A stretch of 64,000 nt of DNA from Streptomyces sp. 71268 (GCF_029392895.1 NZ_CP114200.1:4557001-4621000); one strand, 5' to 3'; positions 52,666 through 62,112 are shown, counted from the first letter of the stretch. The notes: a model not told the origin generated them from the sequence alone. Made by a program: numbers and translations.

Positions 52666-53532
52666 TCAGCCCGTGAGGAACGCGCGGACGCGCCGGTTCA
52701 CCTCGGCCGGGTTCTCGATGAACGGGAAGTGGCCGACCCCCTCCAGCATCACCCCGTCCGACCCGGCGGGCAGCGCGGCCACGATCCTCGCGAGCGTCTC
52801 CCGGTCGGTGCTGGGGTCCTCGCTGCCGTGCAGGTACAGCGTCGGCTGGGTGGGCAGTGCGGCCAGCAACTCTCCCCCTTCCCACCGGTCGGTGCCGTAC
52901 GTCTGTGCGGGGAAGTTCTGCCGGTACAGCTCAAGCGCCAGCCGCAGGCGCGCCGGATCGCGCACCGCGTCCTTGCCCGCCTCGATGTCGCGAGCGAGGT
53001 CGACGCCCGGAAGTGAGCCGCTCCAGTAGTCCCAGAGCCAGTCCAGGTAGGCGAAGTTCTCCTGCGGGACGATCTGTTCGGCCACGGTCATCTGGAAGAA
53101 GAAGAAGTGACCGAGCTTGTGAATCATGGCCGGATCCAGCGGCTTGAGGAAGCGCACCGGCGGGATGGTCGCCACCACGGCCTTCGACCACCGGCCGGGC
53201 GCCTGGGCCGTGGCGCCCCACGTGGTGTAGGCCCCCCAGTCGCTACCGATGATCACCGCGTTCGCGTCGCCGCCGAGCGCCTCGTGTAAGCCGTTGGCGT
53301 CGGCGACGAGGTCGGCCAGCCTCATGCTGCCGTCCGGCGGGATCTGGGTGGGGGCGAATCCTCGCATGGACGGTGCGACGGCCCGGTACCCCGCGTCGGC
53401 GAGGACCGGTATCAGGTGTCGGTACACATGGGGCGTCTCCACCATGCCGTGGAGCAGGAGCGCCAACGGGCCGTCGCCCTCCTCCGCGTAGGAGAAGTCG
53501 ATGCCGTTGGCGGTGACGCGGTCGTGGCGCAC
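52666..53532 (-). CDS. Alpha/beta hydrolase, epoxide-hydrolase/haloalkane-dehalogenase-like
   Basis: 288 residues. LLLHGMVETPHVYRHLIPVL gives the HG oxyanion motif; the nucleophile elbow is IIGSDWGAYTTW, with Asp98 in place of Ser, as in epoxide hydrolases and haloalkane dehalogenases. The C-terminal His is in GVGHFPFIENP. GTG at 53530-53532 is chosen as the first codon of the family-type N-terminus VRHDRVTANGIDF. It is divergent from a TetR gene with shared operator sequence. It may be a detoxification gene or, less likely, a tailoring gene of the nearby polyketide cluster. Confidence 0.88.
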   Translation of the reverse strand: MRHDRVTANGIDFSYAEEGDGPLALLLHGMVETPHVYRHLIPVLADAGYRAVAPSMRGFAPTQIPPDGSMRLADLVADANGLHEALGGDANAVIIGSDWGAYTTWGATAQAPGRWSKAVVATIPPVRFLKPLDPAMIHKLGHFFFFQMTVAEQIVPQENFAYLDWLWDYWSGSLPGVDLARDIEAGKDAVRDPARLRLALELYRQNFPAQTYGTDRWEGGELLAALPTQPTLYLHGSEDPSTDRETLARIVAALPAGSDGVMLEGVGHFPFIENPAEVNRRVRAFLTG

Positions 53533-53564
53533 GAGGACAACCCTTCGCCGGGTTCGAGTGGAGC

Positions 53565-53608
53565 GAACGTTCCATCCAGAGCGTACACAGATTGGAATGA
53601 ACGTTCCA
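53565..53608. promoter_or_regulatory. TetR operator candidate: two GAACGTTCCA sites
   Basis: GAACGTTCCA is found at 53565-53574 and 53599-53608, the second forming the inverted repeat TGGAA(N6)TTCCA from 53593. They lie in the 93-bp gap between the divergent hydrolase and TetR starts. Confidence 0.65.
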
Positions 53609-53625
53609 CCGGTAGGGTGTTCGAC

Positions 53626-54201
53626 ATGGTCGCGACACTGGGCACCCGGGCGCGGATACTCGACGTCACCTCGCGGCTGATGATGCGCCAGGGGTACGAG
53701 GGCACCGCCATCAAGCAGATCGCCACCGAGGCGCGGGTCGCCCTCAGCTCGGTCTACCACTTCTTCCCCGGCGGCAAGCAGGAGTTGGCGACGGCGGCGG
53801 TGCGCCACGCCGACGAGCACTTCGCCCAGATGCTGCGCGACGCCCTGGCCACCAAGGACGACCCGGCCGATGCGGTGGTCGCGCTGGCCTGGGTCGTGGC
53901 GGAGTACCTGCGCGACTCGGGCTGGCAGGACGGCTGCCCGATCACGGCCACCGCCCTGGAGACGCTGGGCCGGATACCCGACATCCAGCAGGCCGTCGAG
54001 GAGGCGTTCGAGCGCTGGCGCGGCCTGGTCGCCGAGAAGTTCCAGCACGCCGGCATCGCCGAGCAGGACGCCCGGGACCTCGCCCACACCGTGATCAGCA
54101 CCCTGGAGGGGGCCGAACTCGCCGCGCAGGTCTCCCGTAGCGCGGAGCCCATGGCCATCGCCGGGCGCCATCTGTCCCGACTGGTCAACACGTACCGCTA
54201 G
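53626..54201 (+). CDS. TetR family transcriptional regulator
   Basis: 191 residues. TetR_N HTH: ILDVTSRLMMRQGYEGTAIKQIATEARVALSSVYHFFPGGKQEL. The C-terminal region with CPITATALETLGRIPDIQQAVEEAF is like the TetR_C_7/LmrA-YxaF group, which controls efflux or detoxification genes. It most likely represses the divergent hydrolase gene and itself. Its 250-bp downstream gap contains the promoter of the aminotransferase-LuxE gene, so a wider role is possible. Confidence 0.92.
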   Translation: MVATLGTRARILDVTSRLMMRQGYEGTAIKQIATEARVALSSVYHFFPGGKQELATAAVRHADEHFAQMLRDALATKDDPADAVVALAWVVAEYLRDSGWQDGCPITATALETLGRIPDIQQAVEEAFERWRGLVAEKFQHAGIAEQDARDLAHTVISTLEGAELAAQVSRSAEPMAIAGRHLSRLVNTYR

Positions 54202-54451
54202 GCGCGGCGGTGGCCGCCGGGCGCGGTGGTGAGCGGAAGCGGAACGCGCGCCGTCGCATGACGGGCGGCCGTCCGCGCGGAACGGGGAATTCACAGTAAT
54301 TCGCGCCGGATAAACAGGCTTTGTCGCTTCCACATGGTGGACCCGTCGCCCGGAACTCTGCCTTCTCCCGCTCCGCTGCTGCACACTGGGCGTCTCCGCA
54401 CAATGCGCTAGGAATGGAACTTTCTGCTCCCATTATTGACGTGAGGATGCG

Positions 54452-56917
54452 ATGAAGCCCTTCAATGCGACGCCTCCGCTCATAGACGCAGACGCACTGG
54501 TGAAAAAGGACCAGTCCCGATTGATCCACCCCCATCTGCCCGGCGATTCAGCGGAACGCGTCGTCATGGTCGAGGGCGCCGGCTGTCGGTTACGCGACGC
54601 GCACGGCAGGGAATACCTGGACGCCACCGGCGGGCTCATGCTCGCGCACGTCGGTCACGGCCGCCGCGAACTCATCGAGGCCGCGGCCGGGCAGATGTCC
54701 CAACTCGCCTACTACAGCAGCTTCCACGAGTTCACCAACGCGCCCTCCATCCACCTGGCGGAGCGGCTCGTCGAGCTGGCGCCCGCGCCGATGGAGCGGG
54801 TGTACTTCACCAGCGGCGGCGCCGAGGCGGTCGACGCCGCCCTGCGCATGGCCCGGCTCTACCACCACCGGCGCGGCGAACCGGAGCGCACCTGGGTCCT
54901 CGCCCGTAACTTCGGCTACCACGGCATCACGTACGGCGGCGCGGCGGCGACCGGATTCCCCATGTTCCACCAGGGATTCGGCCCCATGATGCCGAACGTG
55001 CGGCACCTGACGCCGCCGATGCCCTTCCACCCCGAGCTGTACGGGGGCGAGGACCCCACCGAGTTCTGCCTGCGCGAACTGCGCGAGATGATCGAGGAGA
55101 TCGGCGCCGAACGGATCGCCGTCATGATCGGCGAGCCGATCCTCGGCGTGGCCGGCGTGGTCGAACCGCCCGCCGACTACTGGCCACGGGTGCGCGAACT
55201 CCTGACCGCGCACGGGATTCTCCTGGTCCTGGACGAGGTCATCACGTCGTTCGGCAGGATCGGACGGTGGTTCGCCGCCGAAGCGCTGGGCGTCGCGCCC
55301 GACCTCATCGTCACGGCCAAGGGCCTGACCTCGGGCTACGTCCCGCTCGGCGCGCTGCTGGTGGCCGACCGGGTGGCCGACGTCGTCACCCGCGACGAGG
55401 GGTTCGTCGGCGGCTACACCTACAGCGGCCACCCCACCGCCTGCGCGGTGGCGCTGGAGAACCTGGCCATCGTGGAGCGGGAGAACCTGCTCGCGGCCGC
55501 CACCGACGTGGGCGACCACCTCGGCGCCCGACTGCGCCGGCTGGAGGAGCTGCCCATCGTCGGCCAGGTCCGGCAGGTCGGGATGATGATCGGCGTCGAG
55601 CTGACCCGGGACCCCGACACCGGGGAGCCGATGTCGGCCGAGTGGGTGCCGCCGCTGGTGCGCGAGCGCGCCGGGGTCATCGTGCGCAACAACCCGAACA
55701 CCGTGCTGATCAGCCCGCCCCTGGTGATGAGCCACGACGAGGCGGACCGGGTGGCGGCGGCGGTGGCCGACGTGCTCACCGAGCGGGCCACCCGGTCCAC
55801 CCGCCAAAAGGCCGTACCGGCGGCGCCGGCCCCCTCGGTGCTCGACGCGGCCTGGTCGCGGCCGCCGGCCATGTCGGACGTGCTCGCCGCCGCCATGGAA
55901 TGGCACTTCAACCCGAAAACCGGTTCCCGTTTCTGGCTGGAGCGGGCCAAAAGCCTGGACTTCGACCCGCGCACGGACATTCGCACCGAGGCCGATCTCG
56001 CGCTTTTCCCGAACATCGTGGACGAGTTACGGGACGTCCGCATAGCGGATCTCGTGCCACGCGGATACGGGGACGAACGTGTTCCGGTGGACGTGTACGA
56101 GAGCGGCGGCACGACCGGCTCGCCCAAGCGCGTCGCCTGGCTTCCCGACCACCACGAGAAGCTGTGCGCCTGGCACAGCGAGGTCCTCGACGACCGAGGC
56201 GTCCCGCGCGATGTGAACTGGCTGACGATCGGCCCGAGCGGCCCGCACATATTCGGGCCGATAAGCCGCACCATGGCGCACCGCAGGGGCGGCGTCCCGT
56301 TCTCCGTCGACCTCGACCCGCGGTGGGCCAAGAAGTGCGTCGCGCAGGGCAGGTCCGAGGAGACCAGGAGATACCTGGAACACGTCCTGGACCAGGTCGA
56401 GTGGATCCTGCGCAGCCAGGACGTCGGCGTCGTCTTCACCACGCCGCCGCTCCTCGAGGCACTGGCCGACCACGAGGAGATGGCCGACCTCATCAACCGC
56501 AAGGTGCGCACCCTCATCTGGGGCGGCGCCTCGATGAGCGTCGATACCCGCGGCCTCCTCAGGGACGAGGTCTTCCCCGACGCCCAGTTGCTCGGCTTCT
56601 ACGGCAGCACCATGGTCGGCGGTGGCATGTACGAGCGGGCCGGTCTTGCCGCCGACGCCCCGTCCACCTTCGACCCGCCGTACCCGTTCATCAGCATGCG
56701 CGTCGTGGACCCGGACACCGGGGAGCCGGTGCCGTACGGCGAACGCGGCCAGGTGGTCATGAACCACGTCAGCCGCGCCATGCTGATCCCCAACAACCTC
56801 GAGCGGGACACCGCGCTGCGGCTCCCGGGCGCCCCGGGCTTCGGTGGCGACGCGGTCGCCGACATCAGGCCGGTTCCGACGTTCGCCGGCACGGCCGTGG
56901 TCGAGGGGGTGTACTGA
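54452..56917 (+). CDS. Class III aminotransferase fused to a LuxE/acyl-adenylating domain
   Basis: 821 residues, two domains. Residues 1-450 are a class III PLP aminotransferase: GAEAVDAALRMAR, LVLDEVITSFGRIGRW (D261) and the PLP lysine K290 in TAKGLTSGY. Residues 465-821 match LuxE-type acyl-protein synthetases/AMP-binding enzymes: the nucleotide loop ESGGTTGSPKRVAWLP (550-565), WGGASMS and LLGFYGST. The C-terminal Cys used by LuxE for acyl transfer is not seen. The next gene encodes a LuxC-like reductase, so a carboxylate could be adenylated, reduced and transaminated. Codons 47 and 526 are TTA (bldA control). ATG 54452 follows GAGGA. Confidence 0.88.
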   Translation: MKPFNATPPLIDADALVKKDQSRLIHPHLPGDSAERVVMVEGAGCRLRDAHGREYLDATGGLMLAHVGHGRRELIEAAAGQMSQLAYYSSFHEFTNAPSIHLAERLVELAPAPMERVYFTSGGAEAVDAALRMARLYHHRRGEPERTWVLARNFGYHGITYGGAAATGFPMFHQGFGPMMPNVRHLTPPMPFHPELYGGEDPTEFCLRELREMIEEIGAERIAVMIGEPILGVAGVVEPPADYWPRVRELLTAHGILLVLDEVITSFGRIGRWFAAEALGVAPDLIVTAKGLTSGYVPLGALLVADRVADVVTRDEGFVGGYTYSGHPTACAVALENLAIVERENLLAAATDVGDHLGARLRRLEELPIVGQVRQVGMMIGVELTRDPDTGEPMSAEWVPPLVRERAGVIVRNNPNTVLISPPLVMSHDEADRVAAAVADVLTERATRSTRQKAVPAAPAPSVLDAAWSRPPAMSDVLAAAMEWHFNPKTGSRFWLERAKSLDFDPRTDIRTEADLALFPNIVDELRDVRIADLVPRGYGDERVPVDVYESGGTTGSPKRVAWLPDHHEKLCAWHSEVLDDRGVPRDVNWLTIGPSGPHIFGPISRTMAHRRGGVPFSVDLDPRWAKKCVAQGRSEETRRYLEHVLDQVEWILRSQDVGVVFTTPPLLEALADHEEMADLINRKVRTLIWGGASMSVDTRGLLRDEVFPDAQLLGFYGSTMVGGGMYERAGLAADAPSTFDPPYPFISMRVVDPDTGEPVPYGERGQVVMNHVSRAMLIPNNLERDTALRLPGAPGFGGDAVADIRPVPTFAGTAVVEGVY

Positions 56918-56920
56918 CCC

Positions 56921-58303
56921 GTGTCCGAGGCCCCGGAACTGATCCACCTCGACGCCCTCGGCCCGAACGGGCCCTACCGCTCGCAGGCCAGGGAGACCGT
57001 CCACGACGTCACCGGCCACCCGGTCGCGGAGCTGACCCTGGTGCCCCGGCTGTACGTACGGCGCGCCCTGGCGGCGTTGCGGCGGGCGCGGCCACTGCCG
57101 GTGGCCGAGCGGACGGCGGCGCTGGCCGAGGCCGGCCGGCTGTTCGGCTCCGCCACCGTCAACGGCCTGACCGCCCAGGAGTACGAGCACGCCGTCAGCC
57201 GGGTCAGCGGCCTGCCGATCGCGGTCGTACGCGAGGCGACCCGGGCCGTCGCGACGGGCCTGGCCGGCGCGTACGGCTTCGCCGGCCAGGCCAGGCCGCG
57301 CGGCAGCCGGGACGCGTCGTACGGCACCAGCAACGCGGTGTGGATCCGGCGGGGTGACGTGCTCGCCGTGCTGGCCGCCGGCAACCACCCCGGCATCCAC
57401 GAGCAGTGGGCGGAGGCGCTGGCCCTCGGCTACCGCGTCGCCGTCCGCCCCTCGCGGCGCGAGCCGCTCAGCGCGCACCGGCTGGTCTCCGCGCTGCACG
57501 CGGCGGGGTTCGGTACGGACCGCGTCGTCCTGCTGCCCAGCGACCACGGCGTCGCCGACGACCTGGTCACCGGCGCCGACCTGGCCATGGTGTACGGCGG
57601 GGACGCGGTGGTGGACGCGTACCGCGCGAGCACGACCGTGCTGCCGCACGGGCCGGGCCGGGCCAAGATCCTCGTCACGGCGGACGCCGACGTCCAGCGC
57701 CACCTGGAGACGATCGTCGCCTCGGTCGGCGAACAGGCCGGCGCGGCCTGTGTGAACGCCACGGCCGTCTTCGTCGAGGGCGACCCGGAGCCGGTGGCGC
57801 GGGCCATCGCCGAGCGGCTGGCGGACCTGCCGTCCCTTGCGCCGGAGTCCCCGGCGGCCGTCCTGCCGGTGCGGCGGGTGGACGCGGCGCGCGACCTGGA
57901 GAAGTTCCTGTACGCCGAGGCCGCGGACGCCACGGCGTGGCTCGGCGGCGACACCGTGGTCGACGAACTCGGCGACGGCTCGGCGGTGCTGCGCCCGGCG
58001 GTGTTCCAACTGCCCCACGCGAACGCGCCGCAGGCCCGGATCGAGCTGCCGTTCCCGTGCGTGTGGGTCGCGCCGTGGGGCCGGGAGGACGGGGTGGGCC
58101 CGCTACGGGACACGATCGTGCTCACGGCCCTCACCTCCGACCAGGAGCTGGTCGCCCGCCTGCTGGAGGAGCCCACCATCCGCAACCTGCACGTCGGCGA
58201 CCACCCGACGCACGTCCTGGTGCCGGGGCTGCCGCACGACGGCTACCTCGGCGACTTCCTGATGCGCAGCAAGACGTACACGCACCGGCCGCCGGTGCCG
58301 TAG
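56921..58303 (+). CDS. LuxC-like acyl-CoA/acyl-protein reductase
   Basis: 460 residues of the aldehyde-dehydrogenase superfamily, starting at GTG 56921, 3 nt after the fusion gene. LAVLAAGNHPGIHEQWAEALALGYRVAVRPSRREP is the LuxC-type cofactor segment, and C277 in GEQAGAACVNATAVFV is the thioester nucleophile. LuxC reduces an acyl thioester to an aldehyde with NADPH. Together with the upstream adenylating domain it reconstitutes a fatty-acid-reductase-like unit, and the fused aminotransferase would capture the aldehyde as an amine. The substrate chain is unknown; a polyene acid from the neighbouring cluster is the simplest guess. Confidence 0.88.
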   Translation: MSEAPELIHLDALGPNGPYRSQARETVHDVTGHPVAELTLVPRLYVRRALAALRRARPLPVAERTAALAEAGRLFGSATVNGLTAQEYEHAVSRVSGLPIAVVREATRAVATGLAGAYGFAGQARPRGSRDASYGTSNAVWIRRGDVLAVLAAGNHPGIHEQWAEALALGYRVAVRPSRREPLSAHRLVSALHAAGFGTDRVVLLPSDHGVADDLVTGADLAMVYGGDAVVDAYRASTTVLPHGPGRAKILVTADADVQRHLETIVASVGEQAGAACVNATAVFVEGDPEPVARAIAERLADLPSLAPESPAAVLPVRRVDAARDLEKFLYAEAADATAWLGGDTVVDELGDGSAVLRPAVFQLPHANAPQARIELPFPCVWVAPWGREDGVGPLRDTIVLTALTSDQELVARLLEEPTIRNLHVGDHPTHVLVPGLPHDGYLGDFLMRSKTYTHRPPVP

Positions 58304-58323
58304 CCGGCGCGAAAGCACGCGCG

Positions 58324-58368
58324 CCCGCCGCCGCGCAGGGCCCCTCGGGGCGCGTGCGCGGTGGCGGG
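58324..58368. terminator. Terminator after the LuxC-like gene
   Basis: CCCGCCGCCGCGCA (58324-58337) pairs with TGCGCGGTGGCGGG (58355-58368), 14 bp with one G-U wobble, between convergent genes. It marks a likely right border of the cluster. Confidence 0.75.
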
Positions 58369-58447
58369 CACGGTACGGACCGGGCGCGCGCACGCGCCAG
58401 CGGCGCGGGCGCGCCACCGAGCGCGCCGAACGTGCCGGCGGGAGACC

Positions 58448-58903
58448 TCAGAGGTCGAACTCCGAGGGGTCGATGCCCACCGCGAAGCACGCCTCGCGGA
58501 CCATGCCCTGCTCCGTCTTGTCGAAGTCGCCGTCGGCACCGCCGATGACGATGCCGATCTGGAGCACGGCACGCGCCTCGACCGGCTTCTTCTGCACCTT
58601 GCCGATCGTCTGCAACACGCCGACCTTGCCCATCGCGAAGTCGCGGGTCAACTGGTTGACGTACTCGTCGAAGCGCCGCTGGAGGTCGTCGGCGGGGAAG
58701 TTCTGCAACACGTCGTTCGAGGCGATCAGGGCCGCCACGCGCTGCCGCTCGGCCGGGTCGACGGAACCGTCCGCCGCGGCCACCAGCGCGCACATCGCCA
58801 TGCTGGCGTCGCGGAACGCCCCGCTCTTGAGCTCGGTCTTCTTGGCCTGCAACTGCGTCTGCATCGTCTGGGCGGAGTCCTTCAACCGGTCCCACAGGGC
58901 CAT
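58448..58903 (-). CDS. TerB-family (tellurite-resistance-like) protein
   Basis: 151 residues with AAGGAGA upstream of the ATG. The pattern FRDASMAMCALVAAADGSVDPAERQRVAALI and VLQIGIVIGGADGDFDKTEQGMVREACFAVG holds the two acidic metal-binding-like repeats (AxADGxVxxxE and GxADGDFDxxE) of TerB proteins. The family is linked to stress and membrane-associated metal sensing. It is a lone gene in ordinary chromosome; no TerD cluster lies nearby. Confidence 0.9.
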   Translation of the reverse strand: MALWDRLKDSAQTMQTQLQAKKTELKSGAFRDASMAMCALVAAADGSVDPAERQRVAALIASNDVLQNFPADDLQRRFDEYVNQLTRDFAMGKVGVLQTIGKVQKKPVEARAVLQIGIVIGGADGDFDKTEQGMVREACFAVGIDPSEFDL

Positions 58904-59143
58904 GACTGTCTCCTTGCGCGCTACGCATCGGGGCTTGAACCACCCAGACAACCACCGAGCGCCCCTCGGAAGTTCCCGGTGCGCCGTGTGTGGCCTATGC
59001 CCCCGGGTGGCGCCGCCCCGCGCCCCGCGCGCGCCCGACCCGACCCGGAGCCCCGCCACGGCGGGCCGCCGCGAGGCCCGCGGCACAGGGGCATAGAGGC
59101 ACAGGGGCACAGGGGCACCCGATGGCTCAGCGGCTGGGCTACC

Positions 59144-60172
59144 TCAGCGGCTCAGCGGCCCGAGCGGAAGCGGCTGGACCTTGCCCTCCAGGAGGGCGCC
59201 CAGGCCCTCGACGGCGCACAGGTCGGGCCGGTCGGCGACGTGCGTGTGCATGCCGGTGCCCTGGGCGAGCAGTTCGTCCAGGCCGGTCAGGCGCGCACTG
59301 CCGCCCGCGAGGACCACGCCCCGGTCGGCGAGGTCGGCCACCAGGTCGGGCGGGCAGCGCCTGAGCACGGCCCGCATGGCGTCCAGTACGCCGGTGAGCG
59401 GCGAGCGCACGATGGCCCGTACGTCGGCGGCGTCCACGTGGACGGACTTGGCGAGCCCGGTGGTCACGTCCCTGCCGTGCACCTCGGCGCCCCCGACGGC
59501 CGGGTCGGCACCACGCAGCACCTCGTGCAACGGGTGCCCGCTCTGGCCGGGCAGCAGCAGCTCGTGGCGGGTCCGCAGGTGCTCGACCACGGCCCGGTCG
59601 ATGATGTCGCCGCCCACCGGGATCTTCTCCGCGGCCACGATCGCGCCCATCGACAGCACCGCGATGTGCGTGGTCGTCGCGCCGCAGACGACGATCATCG
59701 TGGCCTCGGGGCGCTCCACCGGCAGCCCGCACCCCACGGCCGCGGCGATCAGCGTGTCCACCAGCTCGACCCGGCGCGCGCCGAGCCCGGCCAGCGTCTC
59801 GGCCGCGGCGCGCCGGGCCAGCGGGTCGGCGTCGTGCGAGACGCAGACGGCGGCCCGCAGCAGCGGCTTGCGCCGCCAGGCACGGCGCACCTTGTCCCCG
59901 ACGAAGAACCGCAGCATGCGCTGGGCGATGTCGATGTCGACGACGGTGCCGCCGCTGACCGGCCGCACCACGCGGATGTGCCCGGGGGTGCGGCCCGTCA
60001 TCCGCTCGGCCAGCGAGCCGACGGCGATGAGCGAGCCGGTGCGGGTGTTCACCGCGGCGACGGTCGGCTGGTTGACGATGAGCCCGGTCTCCTTGAGGTA
60101 GACCCGGGTCCGGGCGGCGCCGAGATCGACGGCCACCGAACAGCGGCACAGTTGCTCAAGGCTGAGGCTCAC
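59144..60172 (-). CDS. mbl: MreB/Mbl-like actin homologue
   Basis: 342 residues. Phosphate-1 loop AVDLGAARTRVYLKETGLIVNQPT, connect-1/phosphate-2 VVCGATTTHIAVLS, EKIPVGGDIIDRAVVEHLRTRHELL and adenosine loop VVLAGGSARLTGLDELL give the actin-fold ATPase order. Several positions differ from true MreB (GAARTR for GTANTL), like the second MreB-type protein Mbl of Streptomyces, which acts in spore-wall assembly. The 240 bp before it (58904-59143) hold short GGCACAGG and GGCTCAGCGG repeats only. Confidence 0.85.
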   Translation of the reverse strand: MSLSLEQLCRCSVAVDLGAARTRVYLKETGLIVNQPTVAAVNTRTGSLIAVGSLAERMTGRTPGHIRVVRPVSGGTVVDIDIAQRMLRFFVGDKVRRAWRRKPLLRAAVCVSHDADPLARRAAAETLAGLGARRVELVDTLIAAAVGCGLPVERPEATMIVVCGATTTHIAVLSMGAIVAAEKIPVGGDIIDRAVVEHLRTRHELLLPGQSGHPLHEVLRGADPAVGGAEVHGRDVTTGLAKSVHVDAADVRAIVRSPLTGVLDAMRAVLRRCPPDLVADLADRGVVLAGGSARLTGLDELLAQGTGMHTHVADRPDLCAVEGLGALLEGKVQPLPLGPLSR

Positions 60173-60390
60173 GAGGCACTCCCTTTATCCCACTCGCCCG
60201 GGCGACACCGGAGCCGCCCGCCCGGCGGCCCCACGCTCATCGTCCGAGCCCCCGGCCAGCGGCGCGCGCTGGACTACGCCGCCCGCATGACCCCCCCATC
60301 ACCCGCGCCCGCCGACGCCCACGAGCCGAGCCCCGGGCCGCGCCTCTCGCGGTGCCCCGGTACGCGCCCGCGCCCCCCCGGGTGCCCGCC

Positions 60391-62112
60391 TCACTCCTTC
60401 GCGTCCGCGTAGCACGTCACCACGGACGGGGTCAGCGGGAAGCGGACCGGGGTGGTGCCGAAGGCTATGGTGCCCGCGAGGTCGGCCGCGGCCTGGATGG
60501 CCTCGGTGACCTGGGCCGCCTCCTCCTGTGGGCAGTGCACGATCACCTCGTCGTGCTGGAAGAACACCAACTCGGCCTGGAGCGTGGACAGTTCGCGTCG
60601 GAGCGCGGCGAGCATCAGCAGGGCCCAGTCCGCCGCGCTGCCCTGCACGACGAAGTTGCGCGTGAACCGCCCACGGGCCCGCGCCCGCGCGCCGACCCCG
60701 TACGCCCCCGTGGAACCCGCGGCCCCCTCGGTCCCCGCGCCCTCCGGCGGTGCGCTCTCCTCCGCCTGCGGCAGCCCCGCCTCGTCCGCCCCGGCGTCGG
60801 ATCCGTGCGAGGCGGCGGGGCAGGTACGCCCCAGCCAGGTGCGCACCAGGCGGCCCTCCTCGCCGGCGCGGGCCGCCTCGTCCACGTAGGCGACCGCGGC
60901 CGGGAAGCGGCGGCGCAGGTCGGCGAGGTGTTTGAGGGCGTCGCCCGAGGTCTGCCCGTAGATCGCGCCGAGCAGGGCCAGCTTGGCCTGCGCGCGGTCG
61001 CCGGCGAAGGCCCGGTCGGACAGCGCCGCGTACAGGTCGCGCGCGCCGCCCGCGACCTCCATCAGCCCACGGTCCCGCGAGATGGCGGCGAGCACGCGCG
61101 GCTCCATCTGCTCCGCGTCGGCCACCACCAGCCGCCACCCCGGGTCGGCGATCACCGCGCGCCGCACCACCTTGGGGATCTGGAGCGCGCCCCCGCCGTT
61201 GGTGGTCCAGCGCCCGGAGACCGTGCCGCCCGGCAGGTACTCGGGCCTGAACCGCCCGTCGCGTACCCAGGACTGGAGCCAGGACCAGCCGTGCGCGGTG
61301 TAGAGCCGGTAGAGCTTCTTGTACCGCAACAGCGGCTCCACCGCCGGGTGGTCGATCTCCCGCAGCTCCCACGCGCGCGTCGAGCCGATCCGTATGTCGG
61401 CCCGCGCGAACGCCCGGACGATGTCGGCGGGCAGGTCGGGCCGCACCCGGCTGCCGAACGCGCGCGAGATCTCGTCCGCCAGCTCGGTCAGCCGCCGCGG
61501 CTCCTGGCCCCCCGCGTACCGCTCGCCCAGCAGCTCGGCCAGCACCTGCCGGTGAACGTCGGCCCGCCAGGGCACGCCGGCCCGCCGCATCTCGGCGGCG
61601 ACGAGCATGCCGGCCGACTCGGCCGTGATGAGCAGCCGCATCCGCTCCGGCCGCTCGACGGCCGCCGTGCGCTCCACCTGGTCGGCGTAGACCGCGAGCA
61701 GCGCCTCCAGCGGGTCGGTGCCGGGCGGCAACGGCGGCGGGCCCGCCTCGAACAGCGACGGCTGCGTGTCGGCCGTACGCACCGGGGGGTCCTCCGGCAC
61801 CGGCAGCCCGCGCAGCCGCGCCCACGCCGAGGCCAGCGAACGCGGCTGCCGCCCCCACTGGCCCGCGTACCCGAGCAGCAGCGTCTCGGCGACCTCCACG
61901 TCGTAACACCGCTCGACCCGCACGCCCGCGGCGAGCAGGCGGCCGTACACCTCGGCGGTGGACCGCCACACCCACCGCGTCACCTCGGGCCGCTCGCGCA
62001 CCGCGGACACCAGGTCACGCGCCTGGTGGACCGGCCCGCTCGGCCGGCCCGCGTCATCGAGCGGGCAGAGGCGCACACCCCCGTCGTCCGCCTCTGCCAC
62101 CGCCCATCTCAT
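60391..62112 (-). CDS. Bifunctional 3'-5' exonuclease/DNA polymerase (family A type)
   Basis: 573 residues. The C-terminal part is a PolA-type palm and fingers: SGRWTTNGGGALQIPK, motif A VVADAEQMEPRVLAA, RAQAKLALLGAIYGQTSG and motif C FFQHDEVIVHCPQEE. The N-terminal part has the RNase-D-like layout (YDVEVAETLLLGYAGQWGR) with imperfect exonuclease acidic motifs. There is an insertion of about 60 residues, rich in Ala/Gly/Glu, after TWLGRTCPA, inside the polymerase domain. The start ATG at 62110-62112 is chosen; an upstream ATG adds ten residues. It is the Streptomyces second polymerase-A-like enzyme, whose role is unclear. Confidence 0.88.
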   Translation of the reverse strand: MRWAVAEADDGGVRLCPLDDAGRPSGPVHQARDLVSAVRERPEVTRWVWRSTAEVYGRLLAAGVRVERCYDVEVAETLLLGYAGQWGRQPRSLASAWARLRGLPVPEDPPVRTADTQPSLFEAGPPPLPPGTDPLEALLAVYADQVERTAAVERPERMRLLITAESAGMLVAAEMRRAGVPWRADVHRQVLAELLGERYAGGQEPRRLTELADEISRAFGSRVRPDLPADIVRAFARADIRIGSTRAWELREIDHPAVEPLLRYKKLYRLYTAHGWSWLQSWVRDGRFRPEYLPGGTVSGRWTTNGGGALQIPKVVRRAVIADPGWRLVVADAEQMEPRVLAAISRDRGLMEVAGGARDLYAALSDRAFAGDRAQAKLALLGAIYGQTSGDALKHLADLRRRFPAAVAYVDEAARAGEEGRLVRTWLGRTCPAASHGSDAGADEAGLPQAEESAPPEGAGTEGAAGSTGAYGVGARARARGRFTRNFVVQGSAADWALLMLAALRRELSTLQAELVFFQHDEVIVHCPQEEAAQVTEAIQAAADLAGTIAFGTTPVRFPLTPSVVTCYADAKE

